From: Thiohalophilus sp.
Lineage (GTDB): Bacteria > Pseudomonadota > Gammaproteobacteria > UBA6429 > Thiohalophilaceae
NCBI RefSeq assembly: GCF_034522235.1
Contig: NZ_JAXHLN010000003.1
Location: forward strand, 2,046,001-2,110,000
Direction: 5' to 3'
Length of the DNA: 64,000 bases
The notes under the pieces were generated by a model, which was given only the letters and a program-made list of their open reading frames with translations, made no database searches and was not told where the DNA came from. The translations under genes were made by a program, and so were the position numbers. How positions within the stretch are numbered: position 1 is the stretch's first letter; every line of letters begins with the position of its first letter. Positions 1 to 8,913 of this stretch are shown one piece after another.

Positions 1-723
1 AAAATCGAGTCCCTGCATTCCGGCAGCCAGACCCATGGCCGGCTCGTGCCGGTACTCCTCGGGCAGCGCGGCCATATCATCGGCATCCACATAGGGTGGG
101 TTGCTGACAATCAAATCGTAACGCCGCCCGCCCAGCCCGGCAAACAGATCCGATTCGATCAGTTCAACCCGATCCGCCAGGTCGTATTGATCCACATTGA
201 TCCGGGCCACCGCCAGTGCCTCGGCAGAGACATCACTGGCATCGATCCGGGCCTGCGGCAGGGCCTCGGCCATGGCAATGGCAATACACCCTCCACCGGT
301 GCCCAGATCCAGGACTCGCTGCACCTGCGCCGCATCCACCCAGGGTTCGAACTGATCCGCGATAAGTTCAGCGAAGGGCGAGCGCGGGATCAACACCCGC
401 TCGTCCACATAAAACTTCAAGCCCGCGAACCACGCCTCATGCGTCAGATAGGCGGCGGGCTTGCGAGTGCTGATTCGCTGCCACAACAAATCGGCCAATT
501 GCTGTTTTTGTTCATCAGTGACCTGACGTTGCAGATCCTGATCGGTGAAATCCGGCGCTAATCCCAGGCTGTAGGAAACCAGATAAGCCGCCTCGTCCAG
601 CGCATTGTCGGTACCGTGGCCGAAATAGATCCCGCTTGCATCGAGCAGAGACTCACTTTGCAGGATCAATTCGCGCATATCGGCTGCCGGGGCCAATGCG
701 CGATAGATATCGGTTTTGTCCAT
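1..723 (-). CDS. prmB: Ribosomal protein L3 glutamine methyltransferase PrmB, 3' end cut by window
   Basis: N5-glutamine methyltransferase that modifies ribosomal protein L3 in the cytoplasm using S-adenosylmethionine. The visible 241 residues hold the N-terminal helical domain, the SAM-binding glycine motif (LDLGTGGGC near residue 140) and the diagnostic catalytic SNPPYVDADD motif of the PrmB/PrmC family. The N-terminal extension (MDKTDIYRAL) fits PrmB rather than PrmC. The reading frame runs off the left edge, so the C-terminus is not seen. It starts at an ATG five bases downstream of the mogA stop codon, so the two probably share a transcript. Confidence 0.9.
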   Translation of the reverse strand, partial: MDKTDIYRALAPAADMRELILQSESLLDASGIYFGHGTDNALDEAAYLVSYSLGLAPDFTDQDLQRQVTDEQKQQLADLLWQRISTRKPAAYLTHEAWFAGLKFYVDERVLIPRSPFAELIADQFEPWVDAAQVQRVLDLGTGGGCIAIAMAEALPQARIDASDVSAEALAVARINVDQYDLADRVELIESDLFAGLGGRRYDLIVSNPPYVDADDMAALPEEYRHEPAMGLAAGMQGLDF

Positions 724-728
724 CGCGA

Positions 729-1280
729 TCAGCCGGCCGGCTTTTGCGCATGTTTGGGACGAAAGGCCTTGACCATCTCATCGCGGGTTTCCAGATACGG
801 CCCCTCGATCAGATCGATACAATACGGCACCGCCGGAAACACCGCATCCAGGCAATCGGCTATCGCCGAGGGCTTGCCCGGCAGGTTGATCAACAGGCTG
901 CCCCCCCGGATCCCGGCCATCTGTCGTGACAAAATCGCGGTGGGAACATATTGCAGGGAGACCGCGCGCATCTGTTCACCAAAACCGTCGAGCACCTTGT
1001 CGCATACCGCTTCGGTGGCTTCGGGGGTAATATCGCGCCGCGCGGGGCCGGTACCCCCGGTGGTGACGATCAGACAACATTGCTGTTCGTCCGTCAGCTC
1101 TTTCAGTGCCGCCTCGACCTGATCCTGCTCATCGGGCACCAGCCGCGTTACCGCCTCCCACTCATTGATCAACGCCTTGTCCAGCCAATCCTTGATCGCC
1201 GGCCCGCCCTGATCCTCGTACTCGCCCCGACTGGCGCGGTCTGAGACGGTTACGATGCCTATTTGAACTCGCTGCGTCAT
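729..1280 (-). CDS. mogA: Molybdopterin adenylyltransferase MogA-like protein
   Basis: 183-residue MoaB/MogA-fold protein predicted to adenylylate molybdopterin before molybdenum insertion. It begins MTQRVQIGIVTVSDRASRG, the typical MogA N-terminus, and carries the TTGGTGPARRDITPEAT signature that binds the pterin. Length is slightly below E. coli MogA (195). It lies five bases upstream of prmB on the same strand. Molybdenum cofactor supply matters here because the window encodes two molybdoenzymes (ArxA and AioA), but this gene sits in the housekeeping part, 42 kb from the moaA copy of the arx operon. MoaB is the alternative name; the sequence alone does not fully separate them. Confidence 0.85.
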   Translation of the reverse strand: MTQRVQIGIVTVSDRASRGEYEDQGGPAIKDWLDKALINEWEAVTRLVPDEQDQVEAALKELTDEQQCCLIVTTGGTGPARRDITPEATEAVCDKVLDGFGEQMRAVSLQYVPTAILSRQMAGIRGGSLLINLPGKPSAIADCLDAVFPAVPYCIDLIEGPYLETRDEMVKAFRPKHAQKPAG

Positions 1281-1325
1281 ACGTATCTCGCTTGCTGCAT
1301 GCTTGAATGGAAAAAGGTTCTGGTT

Positions 1326-2111
1326 TTAAAAATCATACACCAGGGTCACGGCGGTACGGGTATCGGTATTCTCGAAACCGGGCTGCGGATCGCTGTTATC
1401 CTTGATGGTATAGCTCACCTTCATGGCCAGGCTGTTATTGATTTTCGCGGTCACAGCGGTGACCGATTCGGTATAGGTATTATTCTCACCGTGTTCCACA
1501 TAAACGGTTTCACCGAAGGAGCTGGTATCGGTAATCTGCCATTTATAGTCGAGTCCGACGCGGGCGATGCCTTCGCTGTCACTGCTGCCGTCGGTATTTT
1601 TGCTCTGTCTGCTACCCACACCGAACTCACCCTTGAGCGTCATATCTTCCCTTTTGAGATACTGGTGCCCGTAACCGACGACCTCGGTGGTGCGCCGATC
1701 ATAGCCGGCAAACCGATCATCCTCGTAGCGCAGGCTGCCGAACAGGTAATCGTTGTCGTCCAGTGAATACTCGGAACGCCCCGACAGTTCATAGCTCTCC
1801 GCGGTGGTGGTCTCCTGCTCGGAGGCTTGCAGCACCTTGAACTCCGCCCGGTGCAACCATTTGGCGCGGGTATTTTCCACCCGGAACTGGGCATTCAGCG
1901 TCTCGGTCTCGGTATTACCCCGGTTCATAATAAAGCCCAGCTCAGCCGCACCGTCCCACTTGCTCGGAGCCGGGGTGGCCTCTTCAGCGGGAGGGCTCTG
2001 CTCTGCCCCGGACTGCTCGCCCTCCTCTGCCGCCATCAGCGGGGTTGTTCCCAACACCATCAGTAACCCGACCAGGATGTAGTTGTATGGCGCACTACCT
2101 CTTGAAAACAT
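1326..2111 (-). CDS. YdiY-like outer-membrane protein (DUF481)
   Basis: 261-residue exported protein of the DUF481/YdiY family (putative salt-induced outer-membrane protein). A signal peptide (hydrophobic core YILVGLLMVLG, ending PLMA-A) is followed by an acidic Pro/Glu-rich linker and then alternating beta-strand sequence ending in YDF, an aromatic C-terminus typical of beta-barrels. I chose the ATG at 2111 because AGGA lies just upstream and the signal peptide begins there; the frame stays open further upstream without a ribosome site. Its function in this family is not established. Confidence 0.8.
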   Translation of the reverse strand: MFSRGSAPYNYILVGLLMVLGTTPLMAAEEGEQSGAEQSPPAEEATPAPSKWDGAAELGFIMNRGNTETETLNAQFRVENTRAKWLHRAEFKVLQASEQETTTAESYELSGRSEYSLDDNDYLFGSLRYEDDRFAGYDRRTTEVVGYGHQYLKREDMTLKGEFGVGSRQSKNTDGSSDSEGIARVGLDYKWQITDTSSFGETVYVEHGENNTYTESVTAVTAKINNSLAMKVSYTIKDNSDPQPGFENTDTRTAVTLVYDF

Positions 2112-2191
2112 ATATTTCCTGCCTTGATTATTTACCGCTTTTAGCTCAGGGTTATCTTGAAACCCAGTCACCGTGACCCTATGGTGAGATT

Positions 2192-2989
2192 ATGAGCCAG
2201 CACATTCGCCAACCCGCCGTGGCCGGGATGTTTTATCCCGCCGAACCCGCCCGGCTGCGCTCGATGCTCGAAGAGTATCTGCAGCAGGCCAGGACCAAAC
2301 TCGACACCGAACAACCGGTACCGCGCGCCATCATCGCCCCGCATGCCGGGTACGTCTATTCCGGTCCGGTCGCTGCCAGCGCTTACGCCCGGATTCAGCC
2401 CGCCCACGCACGTTTCAAACGGGTGCTGTTACTCGGTCCATCACACCGCGTGGCAGTGCGTGGGCTGGCCACCAGCAGCGCAAGCCATTTTCTCACACCG
2501 TTCGGCCAGATTCCGCTGGATCGTGCGGCAATCGAACGGCTGGAAACTTTACCACAAGTGACATGTGCGGATCAGGCCCACGCAATGGAACATAGTCTGG
2601 AAGTACAGTTGCCGTTTTTACAAATAGTACTGGATGAATTTGTCCTGGTACCGTTGGTCGTGGGTGATGCCGATCCCCATGAAGTGGATGAGGTCATTGA
2701 ACAGTTCTGGGATGATCAGACCCTGATCGTCATCAGCTCCGATCTCAGCCATTACCATGATTATGCCACCGCACAACGACTCGACAGTGCAACATCAAAG
2801 GCCATCGAGTCCTTGCAGCCCGATGCCATCGGCTATGGTGATGCCTGCGGTCGTAATCCGGTCAACGGTCTGTTGCAGTTCGCCCGGGAACACGGTCTGC
2901 ATGCCACCATGGTGGATTTGCGTAACTCCGGTGATACCGCCGGCCCCCGGGATCAGGTCGTTGGTTACGGGGCGTATCTTATCCAGTGA
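2192..2989 (+). CDS. MEMO1-family protein (AmmeMemoRadiSam system protein B)
   Basis: 265-residue protein of the MEMO/class III extradiol-dioxygenase-like fold. Typical motifs are the start (RQPAVAGMFYPAEP), IIAPHAGYVYSGPVAASAYA, LLGPSHRV, the central HAMEHSLEVQLPFLQ and the final NSGDTAG plus VVGYGAYL. The His and Asp/Glu residues of these motifs form the metal-site-like pocket in the family. The stop codon overlaps the start of the AMMECR1 gene (TGATG), so the pair is translationally coupled. In many genomes a radical SAM gene accompanies them; none is adjacent here. Biochemical role in bacteria is not established. Confidence 0.9.
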   Translation: MSQHIRQPAVAGMFYPAEPARLRSMLEEYLQQARTKLDTEQPVPRAIIAPHAGYVYSGPVAASAYARIQPAHARFKRVLLLGPSHRVAVRGLATSSASHFLTPFGQIPLDRAAIERLETLPQVTCADQAHAMEHSLEVQLPFLQIVLDEFVLVPLVVGDADPHEVDEVIEQFWDDQTLIVISSDLSHYHDYATAQRLDSATSKAIESLQPDAIGYGDACGRNPVNGLLQFAREHGLHATMVDLRNSGDTAGPRDQVVGYGAYLIQ

Positions 2990-3540
2990 TGGACGACAAC
3001 CAGCGCCGACAGTTACTGGCCATTGCCCGCCAGTCCATTCAACACGGCCTGCAACATAGCCGACCTTTAACCATCGACCCCTGCGACTATGACGAGTCGT
3101 TACAACACCCGGGCGCCAGTTTTGTCACGCTGATGTTAAATCGGCAGTTACGCGGCTGCATCGGCAGTCTGCAAGCGCATCGCCCCCTGGTGATCGATGT
3201 GGCTGAAAACGCCTTTGCCGCCGCCTTTCGCGATCCCCGCTTTGCGCCATTAACCGCCGCCGAATTCCCCTATCTTGAATATCATATTTCCCTGCTCAAT
3301 CCGGCCAAAGCCATGCAATTTAAGGATCAAGCCGATCTGCTGAAACAGCTTCGTCCACAGGTTGATGGCCTGATCCTCGAGGATGGGGAGCACCGGGGAA
3401 CCTTTCTGCCCTCCGTCTGGGAGAGCCTGCCCCACCCCGAACAGTTTCTGCAACATCTGAAACTCAAGGCCGGCCTGCCGGCCGACTACTGGTCCGACAC
3501 ACTGAAAGTCTCACGCTATACCGTCGAAGATATTGAATAG
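2989..3540 (+). CDS. AMMECR1-domain protein (AmmeMemoRadiSam system protein A)
   Basis: 183-residue AMMECR1-domain protein with the family hallmark LRGCIGSLQAHRPL near residue 60 and the later EDGEHRGTFLPSVWE segment. A GTG lies three bases before the chosen ATG in the same frame, so the exact start is uncertain by one codon. It is coupled by overlap to the MEMO gene. The partner radical SAM enzyme of the named three-gene system is not within 3 kb on either side. The family is linked by genome context to radical chemistry, but function remains undefined. Confidence 0.9.
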   Translation: MDDNQRRQLLAIARQSIQHGLQHSRPLTIDPCDYDESLQHPGASFVTLMLNRQLRGCIGSLQAHRPLVIDVAENAFAAAFRDPRFAPLTAAEFPYLEYHISLLNPAKAMQFKDQADLLKQLRPQVDGLILEDGEHRGTFLPSVWESLPHPEQFLQHLKLKAGLPADYWSDTLKVSRYTVEDIE

Positions 3541-3624
3541 CGGGAAATAACCCTTATCCGATAGGTGACATGTTATCCGGCAAGTTGCGATAATGACAGC
3601 ATAACCCTGTGAGCGGGACATCCC

Positions 3625-4125
3625 ATGGACCAACTGCTGTTGCAGATTATTTTTCGACAATGGGATAAGGGCGAATGCACTGAAGTCGATGTCCAGCGAC
3701 GTGCAGCATTGCCGGATCGCTACCCCCTCGAACGGCTGCCGGCACAGAGAGTCGGTTCTGATAATATCATTATTGATTGTCACGGCGATGATCGACTGGG
3801 TAACCGACTGCAATACCGGACGCTGCCGGATCACTCTCTGCGAATCGATCGCTTCCATATTGATGATCAGCATCTGGCTTATACCGACGATAGAAGCTGG
3901 AATGTTCTCGGCAGCCTGTATGAACCCTGGATACAGGCTCATTATCAATGGCGTTACCGGGTAGAGGAAAGTGGATTGATCTACTGGCTCTATGAAGAAG
4001 TGATTCTGAATGCAGCAAGGACTGAAAAATTTCAGCCGGATGTTTTCGTCTCTGCGAAACCCGCCGAGGTATATGGTCCACTGGTAACACCCACGTCAAA
4101 TACACCCTTGCGCCTCGCCGATTGA
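3625..4125 (+). CDS. Hypothetical soluble protein
   Basis: 166-residue protein I do not recognise. It has no signal peptide or membrane segment and is rich in aromatic and charged residues (YEPWIQAHYQWRYRVEESG). It starts at an ATG with GAGCGGGACATCCC upstream, a plausible though weak ribosome site. It stands alone between the AMMECR1 gene and a convergent GGDEF-EAL gene. The even composition and lack of internal stops support a real gene; no function is suggested. Confidence 0.55.
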   Translation: MDQLLLQIIFRQWDKGECTEVDVQRRAALPDRYPLERLPAQRVGSDNIIIDCHGDDRLGNRLQYRTLPDHSLRIDRFHIDDQHLAYTDDRSWNVLGSLYEPWIQAHYQWRYRVEESGLIYWLYEEVILNAARTEKFQPDVFVSAKPAEVYGPLVTPTSNTPLRLAD

Positions 4126-4231
4126 AAGCAGGATGAAACCTTTCGAACAGATCGTTTAGCGATATTATTGTTATCAGGTTTTATGTTTAGCAAGGCCTGG
4201 AGCATGAATCAAGGTGCAGCCGATAAATCGA

Positions 4232-7144
4232 TCACTCGTTGAGGGAATCGGTCCTGTAGGGCGACTGGACAAGCCAGGCCTCAAGTTCGTCCACCGGTAA
4301 CGGCCGGGTGATGTAGTAACCCTGCCCCGCATCGCAGCCCAGCTCTTGCAGGCGTACCCACTCGGCTTTGGTCTCGACCCCTTCGGCAATTACTTTCAGT
4401 CCCAGATCATGGGCCATGGTGATGGTGGAGCTGACAATGGTCAGTGACTCGGGAGCAGAGAGCATCGCCTGAACAAAACTCTTGTCGATTTTCAGCACGG
4501 AAACAGCCATCTTCTGCAGATAACTCAGTGACGAGTAGCCGGTGCCAAAGTCGTCGATATACAACGAGAAGCCTCGCTTGTGCAGCTTTCTGAGGGTCTC
4601 CATTGACTTGTCCGGGTTCGTCATCAGGGCACTTTCGGTCAACTCCAGATTGATCAGGCTGACATCGGTATCGCAGACATACAGCATATGCTCGATTTTC
4701 TCCACCAGATGGCGATCATACAGATTGCGGGCGGAGAGATTGGCAGAGATAGGCAGGCGAAGATTATTCCGGCGCCAGCTGGTAGACTGACACATGGCGG
4801 TTCTGAGTACCCAATCGGTCAACGGCTTGATCAGGCCTGTCTCCTCGGCCAGGGGAATAAAATGATCCGGCGGGATCATGCCTTCGCGAGGATGTTCCCA
4901 GCGCACCAGTGCCTCGACGCCCAACAGTTTTTCACTGTGCAGGTCGACCTTGGGATGGTAATGCAACACCAGCTCATCATTTTCAATCGCATAACGCAAC
5001 TGAGTAGCCAGAGACAGACGACGCTGGCCAAGCTCCTCGTCTTCGGGTTTGTACTCAGCAACACTTTCACTGGCATTGCGTGCCTGACGCACCGCCGTTT
5101 CCGCCCGGCGGATCAACACGGGAATGTCATTGCCATGTTCGGGAAAACGGACCACGCCAATGGTCACGCTGACATCCAGGGTCAGGTCGTCAACATTAAA
5201 GGGCGTCTCCAGTGAAGCAAGAATATCCTGAATCGTTTTCTCCACTACCCCCGCCTTCTCGCCCGGCACCAACAGCGCAAATTCATTACCACGCATGCGC
5301 GCCAGGACCATTTCGTCAGGCAGGCACTGACTGATGCGCGCACCGACATCGCGTAACAGAGTATCGCCGCGATGAAAACCCAGCGCTTCATTGATCTCGC
5401 GAAAACGATCCAGATCAATAAACAGTAAAATAGTGGGCTGCACCTTGGTAATACGCTTGTGTAAGTGCTCATCGAACAGGGTGTGATTGGGTAAATCGGT
5501 CAGGGCATCATAGTAAGCCATGTGGGCGATAGTGGCGTGGGCCTTTTCGTGCTCCGCCGACATACGCAGGGCACGAATACCGTAAGCCAGATCCTCGGCC
5601 GCCTCTTCCAGCAGCGATATTTCATTCGCATCGAACGCATTGGAATCGGATGAGCCGATCCCGAGAATGCCGATGATTCGGTGATTAACCTGTAGTGGAA
5701 ACAGTAAGAGTGCATTAATTCCGTGACGTTTGGCCATGACGCACCATGGCGTCATGAGGGGATCGTTAATCAGATCCCGACTGACAAACAGTTCGCCCTG
5801 ATCGATCACGCTGTGTAGGGGGCTGTCGGCCTGTTCCGCCGAGCCGACCAGGGCCAGGGGATCCTGTTCCGTCGGGACATCGTCGTCCTGCGGTGCCAAC
5901 GTCTTGAGCCGCACCTGCCGGGGGTTTTGCCCATCACGATAGCCCACCCAGGCAGACTGATAGCCGCCGGAAGTTACGATGTTGTCGCACATGGCGCGTA
6001 GCAGGCCCGACTCGTCGGTTGCGCGCACGACGGCATGGTTACCCGCGCTGAGTGTACGCAACGCCCGATTCGTCCGTTGCAGCGTAGCGGCCATATCGTC
6101 AAAGGTCGCCGCCAGCTGGCCCAGCTCCTCGGCGCCACGCGGCAGACCGCTGCGCGCGGACATGTCGCCGGCCGCCAGTTTCTCCGCCGCGCTTCTCAAA
6201 GCGCGGATACGCCGTAATACCAGAGCATCACCGCCGAACCAGGCCGCCGCGAACACCAGCATTACCACCAGTAGCAGCAACTTGGCACTGCGATAGAGAT
6301 ACTCATTGACATCGGCAAATGCCACACCGGAAGGAATGCCGATGCTGATATAGATACGACCCGAGGTACTGTAGTGCAGCGGGGCGACGGCATGAAGCAC
6401 CGATTTGCCCTGCGGGTCCTGCAGCGTCAGTACCGTCTCATTGTCCTGCTCCTTGATGGCAGCAAAGATCTTCTCACCGCGCAGGGATTCACCCGACCAG
6501 GCGGTTTCCGGATAACGGGCCAGGAGTGTTCCGAGATTATCGATCACCATCAGGCTGGCGCCATTGGGCAGCTCCACACTGCCTATCATCTCCTCCAGCC
6601 AGGAGAGATTCAGCGCGGCGAACACCACCGAGACAATTTCATTATTATCATTGGTGACTGGATAACCGAAATTGATTGCCGGCACGCCGGTGATCCGGCC
6701 CACCTGATACTCCCCAATGCCCAGATCCCGGCTGCGCAGCGCGCGTTGGAAGTAGCCGCGATCGGTAATATTGACCCGCTTATGCATCGGCAATGCACTG
6801 CAGAACATCTCACCGTCGGGCGTGGCCACGCCGAAATTAGTGTAATAGGGATTGGGTTTGCGCAGCATGCTTAGAATATCACTGCACACGTTCACACGCC
6901 GGTTATCCGGACGGACCGCCGGCAGTTGCGCCATACTCATTAGCAACTGGCGGGTCATGCTGATCAGCTGACGCTGCTCACGGGCTGCACCCCGTACAAT
7001 GCTCAGTGCCCGTTCTTCCACATCCGCCGCTACCTGCTGGCGTTGCTGATAGGCCGTGTAACCGATCAGCACAAATGCCGGGATCACCGCCAGCAAGACC
7101 AGTAGCAACAGGCGGCCTCGTAATCCCACTATGGCCGGCTTCAA
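4232..7144 (-). CDS. Membrane-bound GGDEF-EAL protein with periplasmic sensor, HAMP and GAF domains
   Basis: 970-residue cyclic-di-GMP enzyme. Order: membrane segment (about 8-30), extracytoplasmic double-Cache-like sensor (about 35-280), second membrane segment (about 288-308), HAMP (about 310-362), GAF (about 375-535), GGDEF (about 560-715) and EAL (about 725-965). The GGDEF signature is degenerate (ARMRGNEF), so cyclase activity is unlikely. The EAL domain keeps VEALVRW, the DDFGTGYSSL loop and IAEGVET, so phosphodiesterase activity is likely. It would lower cyclic-di-GMP in response to a periplasmic ligand. It is transcribed alone, with a hairpin and a CRP-like site upstream. Confidence 0.9.
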   Translation of the reverse strand: MKPAIVGLRGRLLLLVLLAVIPAFVLIGYTAYQQRQQVAADVEERALSIVRGAAREQRQLISMTRQLLMSMAQLPAVRPDNRRVNVCSDILSMLRKPNPYYTNFGVATPDGEMFCSALPMHKRVNITDRGYFQRALRSRDLGIGEYQVGRITGVPAINFGYPVTNDNNEIVSVVFAALNLSWLEEMIGSVELPNGASLMVIDNLGTLLARYPETAWSGESLRGEKIFAAIKEQDNETVLTLQDPQGKSVLHAVAPLHYSTSGRIYISIGIPSGVAFADVNEYLYRSAKLLLLVVMLVFAAAWFGGDALVLRRIRALRSAAEKLAAGDMSARSGLPRGAEELGQLAATFDDMAATLQRTNRALRTLSAGNHAVVRATDESGLLRAMCDNIVTSGGYQSAWVGYRDGQNPRQVRLKTLAPQDDDVPTEQDPLALVGSAEQADSPLHSVIDQGELFVSRDLINDPLMTPWCVMAKRHGINALLLFPLQVNHRIIGILGIGSSDSNAFDANEISLLEEAAEDLAYGIRALRMSAEHEKAHATIAHMAYYDALTDLPNHTLFDEHLHKRITKVQPTILLFIDLDRFREINEALGFHRGDTLLRDVGARISQCLPDEMVLARMRGNEFALLVPGEKAGVVEKTIQDILASLETPFNVDDLTLDVSVTIGVVRFPEHGNDIPVLIRRAETAVRQARNASESVAEYKPEDEELGQRRLSLATQLRYAIENDELVLHYHPKVDLHSEKLLGVEALVRWEHPREGMIPPDHFIPLAEETGLIKPLTDWVLRTAMCQSTSWRRNNLRLPISANLSARNLYDRHLVEKIEHMLYVCDTDVSLINLELTESALMTNPDKSMETLRKLHKRGFSLYIDDFGTGYSSLSYLQKMAVSVLKIDKSFVQAMLSAPESLTIVSSTITMAHDLGLKVIAEGVETKAEWVRLQELGCDAGQGYYITRPLPVDELEAWLVQSPYRTDSLNE

Positions 7145-7212
7145 GACAGCGCCCCAAGCTGTTTGACAGTGATGAACATAGAATCCTTTCTGCGATTTAA
7201 TTAATCAATTAA

Positions 7213-7234
7213 TCGACAACCGTTCGGTTATCGA
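7213..7234. promoter_or_regulatory. Inverted repeat upstream of the GGDEF-EAL gene
   Basis: Ten-base arms TCGACAACCG and CGGTTATCGA, separated by TT, 69 bases upstream of the GGDEF-EAL start and inside its AT-rich leader. The two-base centre makes a protein-binding operator more likely than an RNA hairpin. No binding protein can be named. Confidence 0.4.
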
Positions 7235-7315
7235 CGCTTCGTTATGTATAAGAATATCGGTATACATCTAAAATCCTTTATAAGAAAAACCACATAACTC
7301 ATCCGACGGGCCGAC

Positions 7316-7339
7316 AAACTGTGAACGGGTTCACAGTTT
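7316..7339. promoter_or_regulatory. CRP/Vfr-type binding site
   Basis: Perfect 11-base inverted repeat around GG containing TGTGA-N6-TCACA, the consensus core of CRP-family sites, flanked by AAAC and GTTT. It lies 172 bases upstream of the GGDEF-EAL start. Assignment to CRP/Vfr is by consensus match only. Confidence 0.6.
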
Positions 7340-7378
7340 AACGGCAATAAAACGGGCTCTGTATAACATCAGAATGGA

Positions 7379-7615
7379 TTAATCCGCCTTCACCCGGCCG
7401 TGGCACACCCGATAGCGCAGCAGGATTTCATCCTCCGCCAGGGATTGCCCGTCATACAGCTCCAGAAAGCTGGCCACGTTGTGTTCATCCAGCGTCACCA
7501 CTACATGGCCATCGCTCATCGCGACCGTTTCGCGCCAGGGCCGCGCTTGATCCGGTTCGGTCCTGAGCAAGGTGCTACGAAATGACAGATGATTAATAAA
7601 CGAGCGATTGGCGAC
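7379..7615 (-). pseudogene. Remnant resembling the C-terminus of a GDYXXLXY-type protein
   Basis: Open stretch of 79 codons from an upstream in-frame stop to the terminal stop, with no convincing start codon or ribosome site (only an internal TTG at 7570). The translation contains DGQSLAEDEILLRYRV, which resembles the conserved DGxPLAxxExxLRYRV region of GDYXXLXY-domain proteins, preceded by RSFINHLSFRSTLLRTE. This looks like the tail of a longer gene that lost its 5' part. The family match is from memory of the motif and is weak. Confidence 0.3.
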
Positions 7616-7768
7616 TCAATAACCAGTCTATAACTACAATTGATCAAACACACTGTGATACTTCACTACACACGAAATCGCATCCAGACAACCGGGCTCA
7701 AGTTCCATTCCGTATCTATGGAGATTAATAATTACTAACAAAGCAAATTCAACCAGCCCGAAACACAA

Positions 7769-7796
7769 CAGGCCCCGGGTGGGGCCTGCAAAAAAC
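7769..7796 (-). terminator. Hairpin downstream of fliA
   Basis: Stem CAGGCCCC/GGGGCCTG (7769-7788) just after the fliA stop. On the minus strand it is followed by GTTGTGTTT, only a weak T-tract, so termination efficiency is uncertain. Confidence 0.5.
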
Positions 7797-7823
7797 TATC
7801 TAAACCAGAACAATCAAGCTATA

Positions 7824-8555
7824 TCAGGTATCCTTGAACCGACTCTCCATCCGTGCCTGCAACCGAATCACCGCCTGACTGTGGATCTGACTCACTCGCG
7901 ATTCACTCACCCCCATGATCGCGCCGATCTCACGCAGGTTAAGCTCTTCATCATAATACAACGCCATGACCAGCCGCTCGCGCTCCGGCAGACTGGCGAT
8001 CGCCTCGGAGACAACCCGCTGCACATCCTCGTTCTGCAGGCCGTCGACAATGCCGGGAGCATGGTCGGACATGTTGTCGAGCATCGAGTCTTCACCCGTG
8101 CCCATGTCCTCGAAGCTCATCACTTTGTGATAACTGTTGTCCTGCAGGATCTTGTAATAGTCCTCCAGCGACATCTCCAGCGACTCGGCGATCTCCACAT
8201 CGCGCGCATCGCGGCCGCGATCGTTTTCGATCTCGCGCACCGCCTCAGCCACCATGCGCGCCTTGCGATGCACCGAGCGCGGTGCCCAGTCGTTTTTACG
8301 GATTTCATCCAGCATCGAGCCGCGAATGCGGATGCCGGCGTAGGTTTCGAAACTGGCGCCCTGGGTTTCGTCGTAATTGCGGGAGGCTTCGAGCAGACCG
8401 ATCATGCCGGCCTGGATCAGATCTTCCAGCTGCACGCTGGCGGGCAGCCGGTTAATCAGGTGACAGGCAATACGCTTGACCAGCGGTGCATGCTGTTCAA
8501 CCAGATCCTCGTGCAACCTGGGCTGATTGGCGGCATAGACGGCGATACCACTCAC
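7824..8555 (-). CDS. fliA: Flagellar-type sigma factor FliA (sigma-28)
   Basis: 243-residue sigma-70-family factor that directs RNA polymerase to late flagellar/chemotaxis promoters. Region 2 (HAPLVKRIACHLINRLP, QLEDLIQAGMIGLLEA, ASFETYAGIRIRGSMLDEIR), region 3 and the region 4 helix-turn-helix (LNLREIGAIMGVSESRVSQIHSQA) are all present and characteristic of FliA. I chose the GTG at 8555 because GGAGG lies 7 bases upstream and the resulting length matches the family. The frame is open further upstream without homology. The GTG overlaps the stop of a 44-codon reading frame (GTGA). No flagellar gene is adjacent, unlike the usual flhF-flhG-fliA order. Confidence 0.92.
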   Translation of the reverse strand: MSGIAVYAANQPRLHEDLVEQHAPLVKRIACHLINRLPASVQLEDLIQAGMIGLLEASRNYDETQGASFETYAGIRIRGSMLDEIRKNDWAPRSVHRKARMVAEAVREIENDRGRDARDVEIAESLEMSLEDYYKILQDNSYHKVMSFEDMGTGEDSMLDNMSDHAPGIVDGLQNEDVQRVVSEAIASLPERERLVMALYYDEELNLREIGAIMGVSESRVSQIHSQAVIRLQARMESRFKDT

Positions 8556-8686
8556 GCCATGACCTCCGCCGGGTTGCCAGCAAACAGATCGATAAGCGCA
8601 CGCGGTTGGTGGATCGTCATGATCCCCAGTTCGCCGGTGGCGGCGCATCCCGTGGCGCCACGCATTACATCCAGAAGTCGATCCAT
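8552..8686 (-). CDS. Possible 44-residue protein coupled to fliA
   Basis: Short reading frame MDRLLDVMRG... ending AGNPAEVMA, whose TGA overlaps the GTG start of fliA, the arrangement expected for translational coupling. The frame is open further upstream but lacks another start, and no good ribosome site precedes the ATG. The sequence resembles no protein I know. It occupies the place where flhG usually ends before fliA. It may be real or only a leader. Confidence 0.35.
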   Translation of the reverse strand: MDRLLDVMRGATGCAATGELGIMTIHQPRALIDLFAGNPAEVMA

Positions 8687-8809
8687 CACTTGGGTAATTA
8701 TCTCGTCAACGTCCCGCTTGTGCCATTCTGTACAGCATATTACACAAAAAACCGCCAGTGAGGTCTGTTTGTCCTACTTTGCTGCCCCAGGCCAATAATA
8801 CACCAATAT

Positions 8810-8825
8810 TGTGACCAAATTCACA
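8810..8825. promoter_or_regulatory. CRP/Vfr-type site between orn and fliA
   Basis: TGTGA-CCAAAT-TCACA matches the CRP half-site pattern exactly. It lies 124 bases upstream of the 44-codon frame preceding fliA and downstream of orn, so control of fliA is the natural reading. Confidence 0.5.
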
Positions 8826-8913
8826 CTTCGCGCGGTTTTACTCCCTATAGAGACTGGGCGTTTAAACTTCCGCCCCGCTGACGCCACTTATAAATAAGCA
8901 TAGCAGTCGGCCC

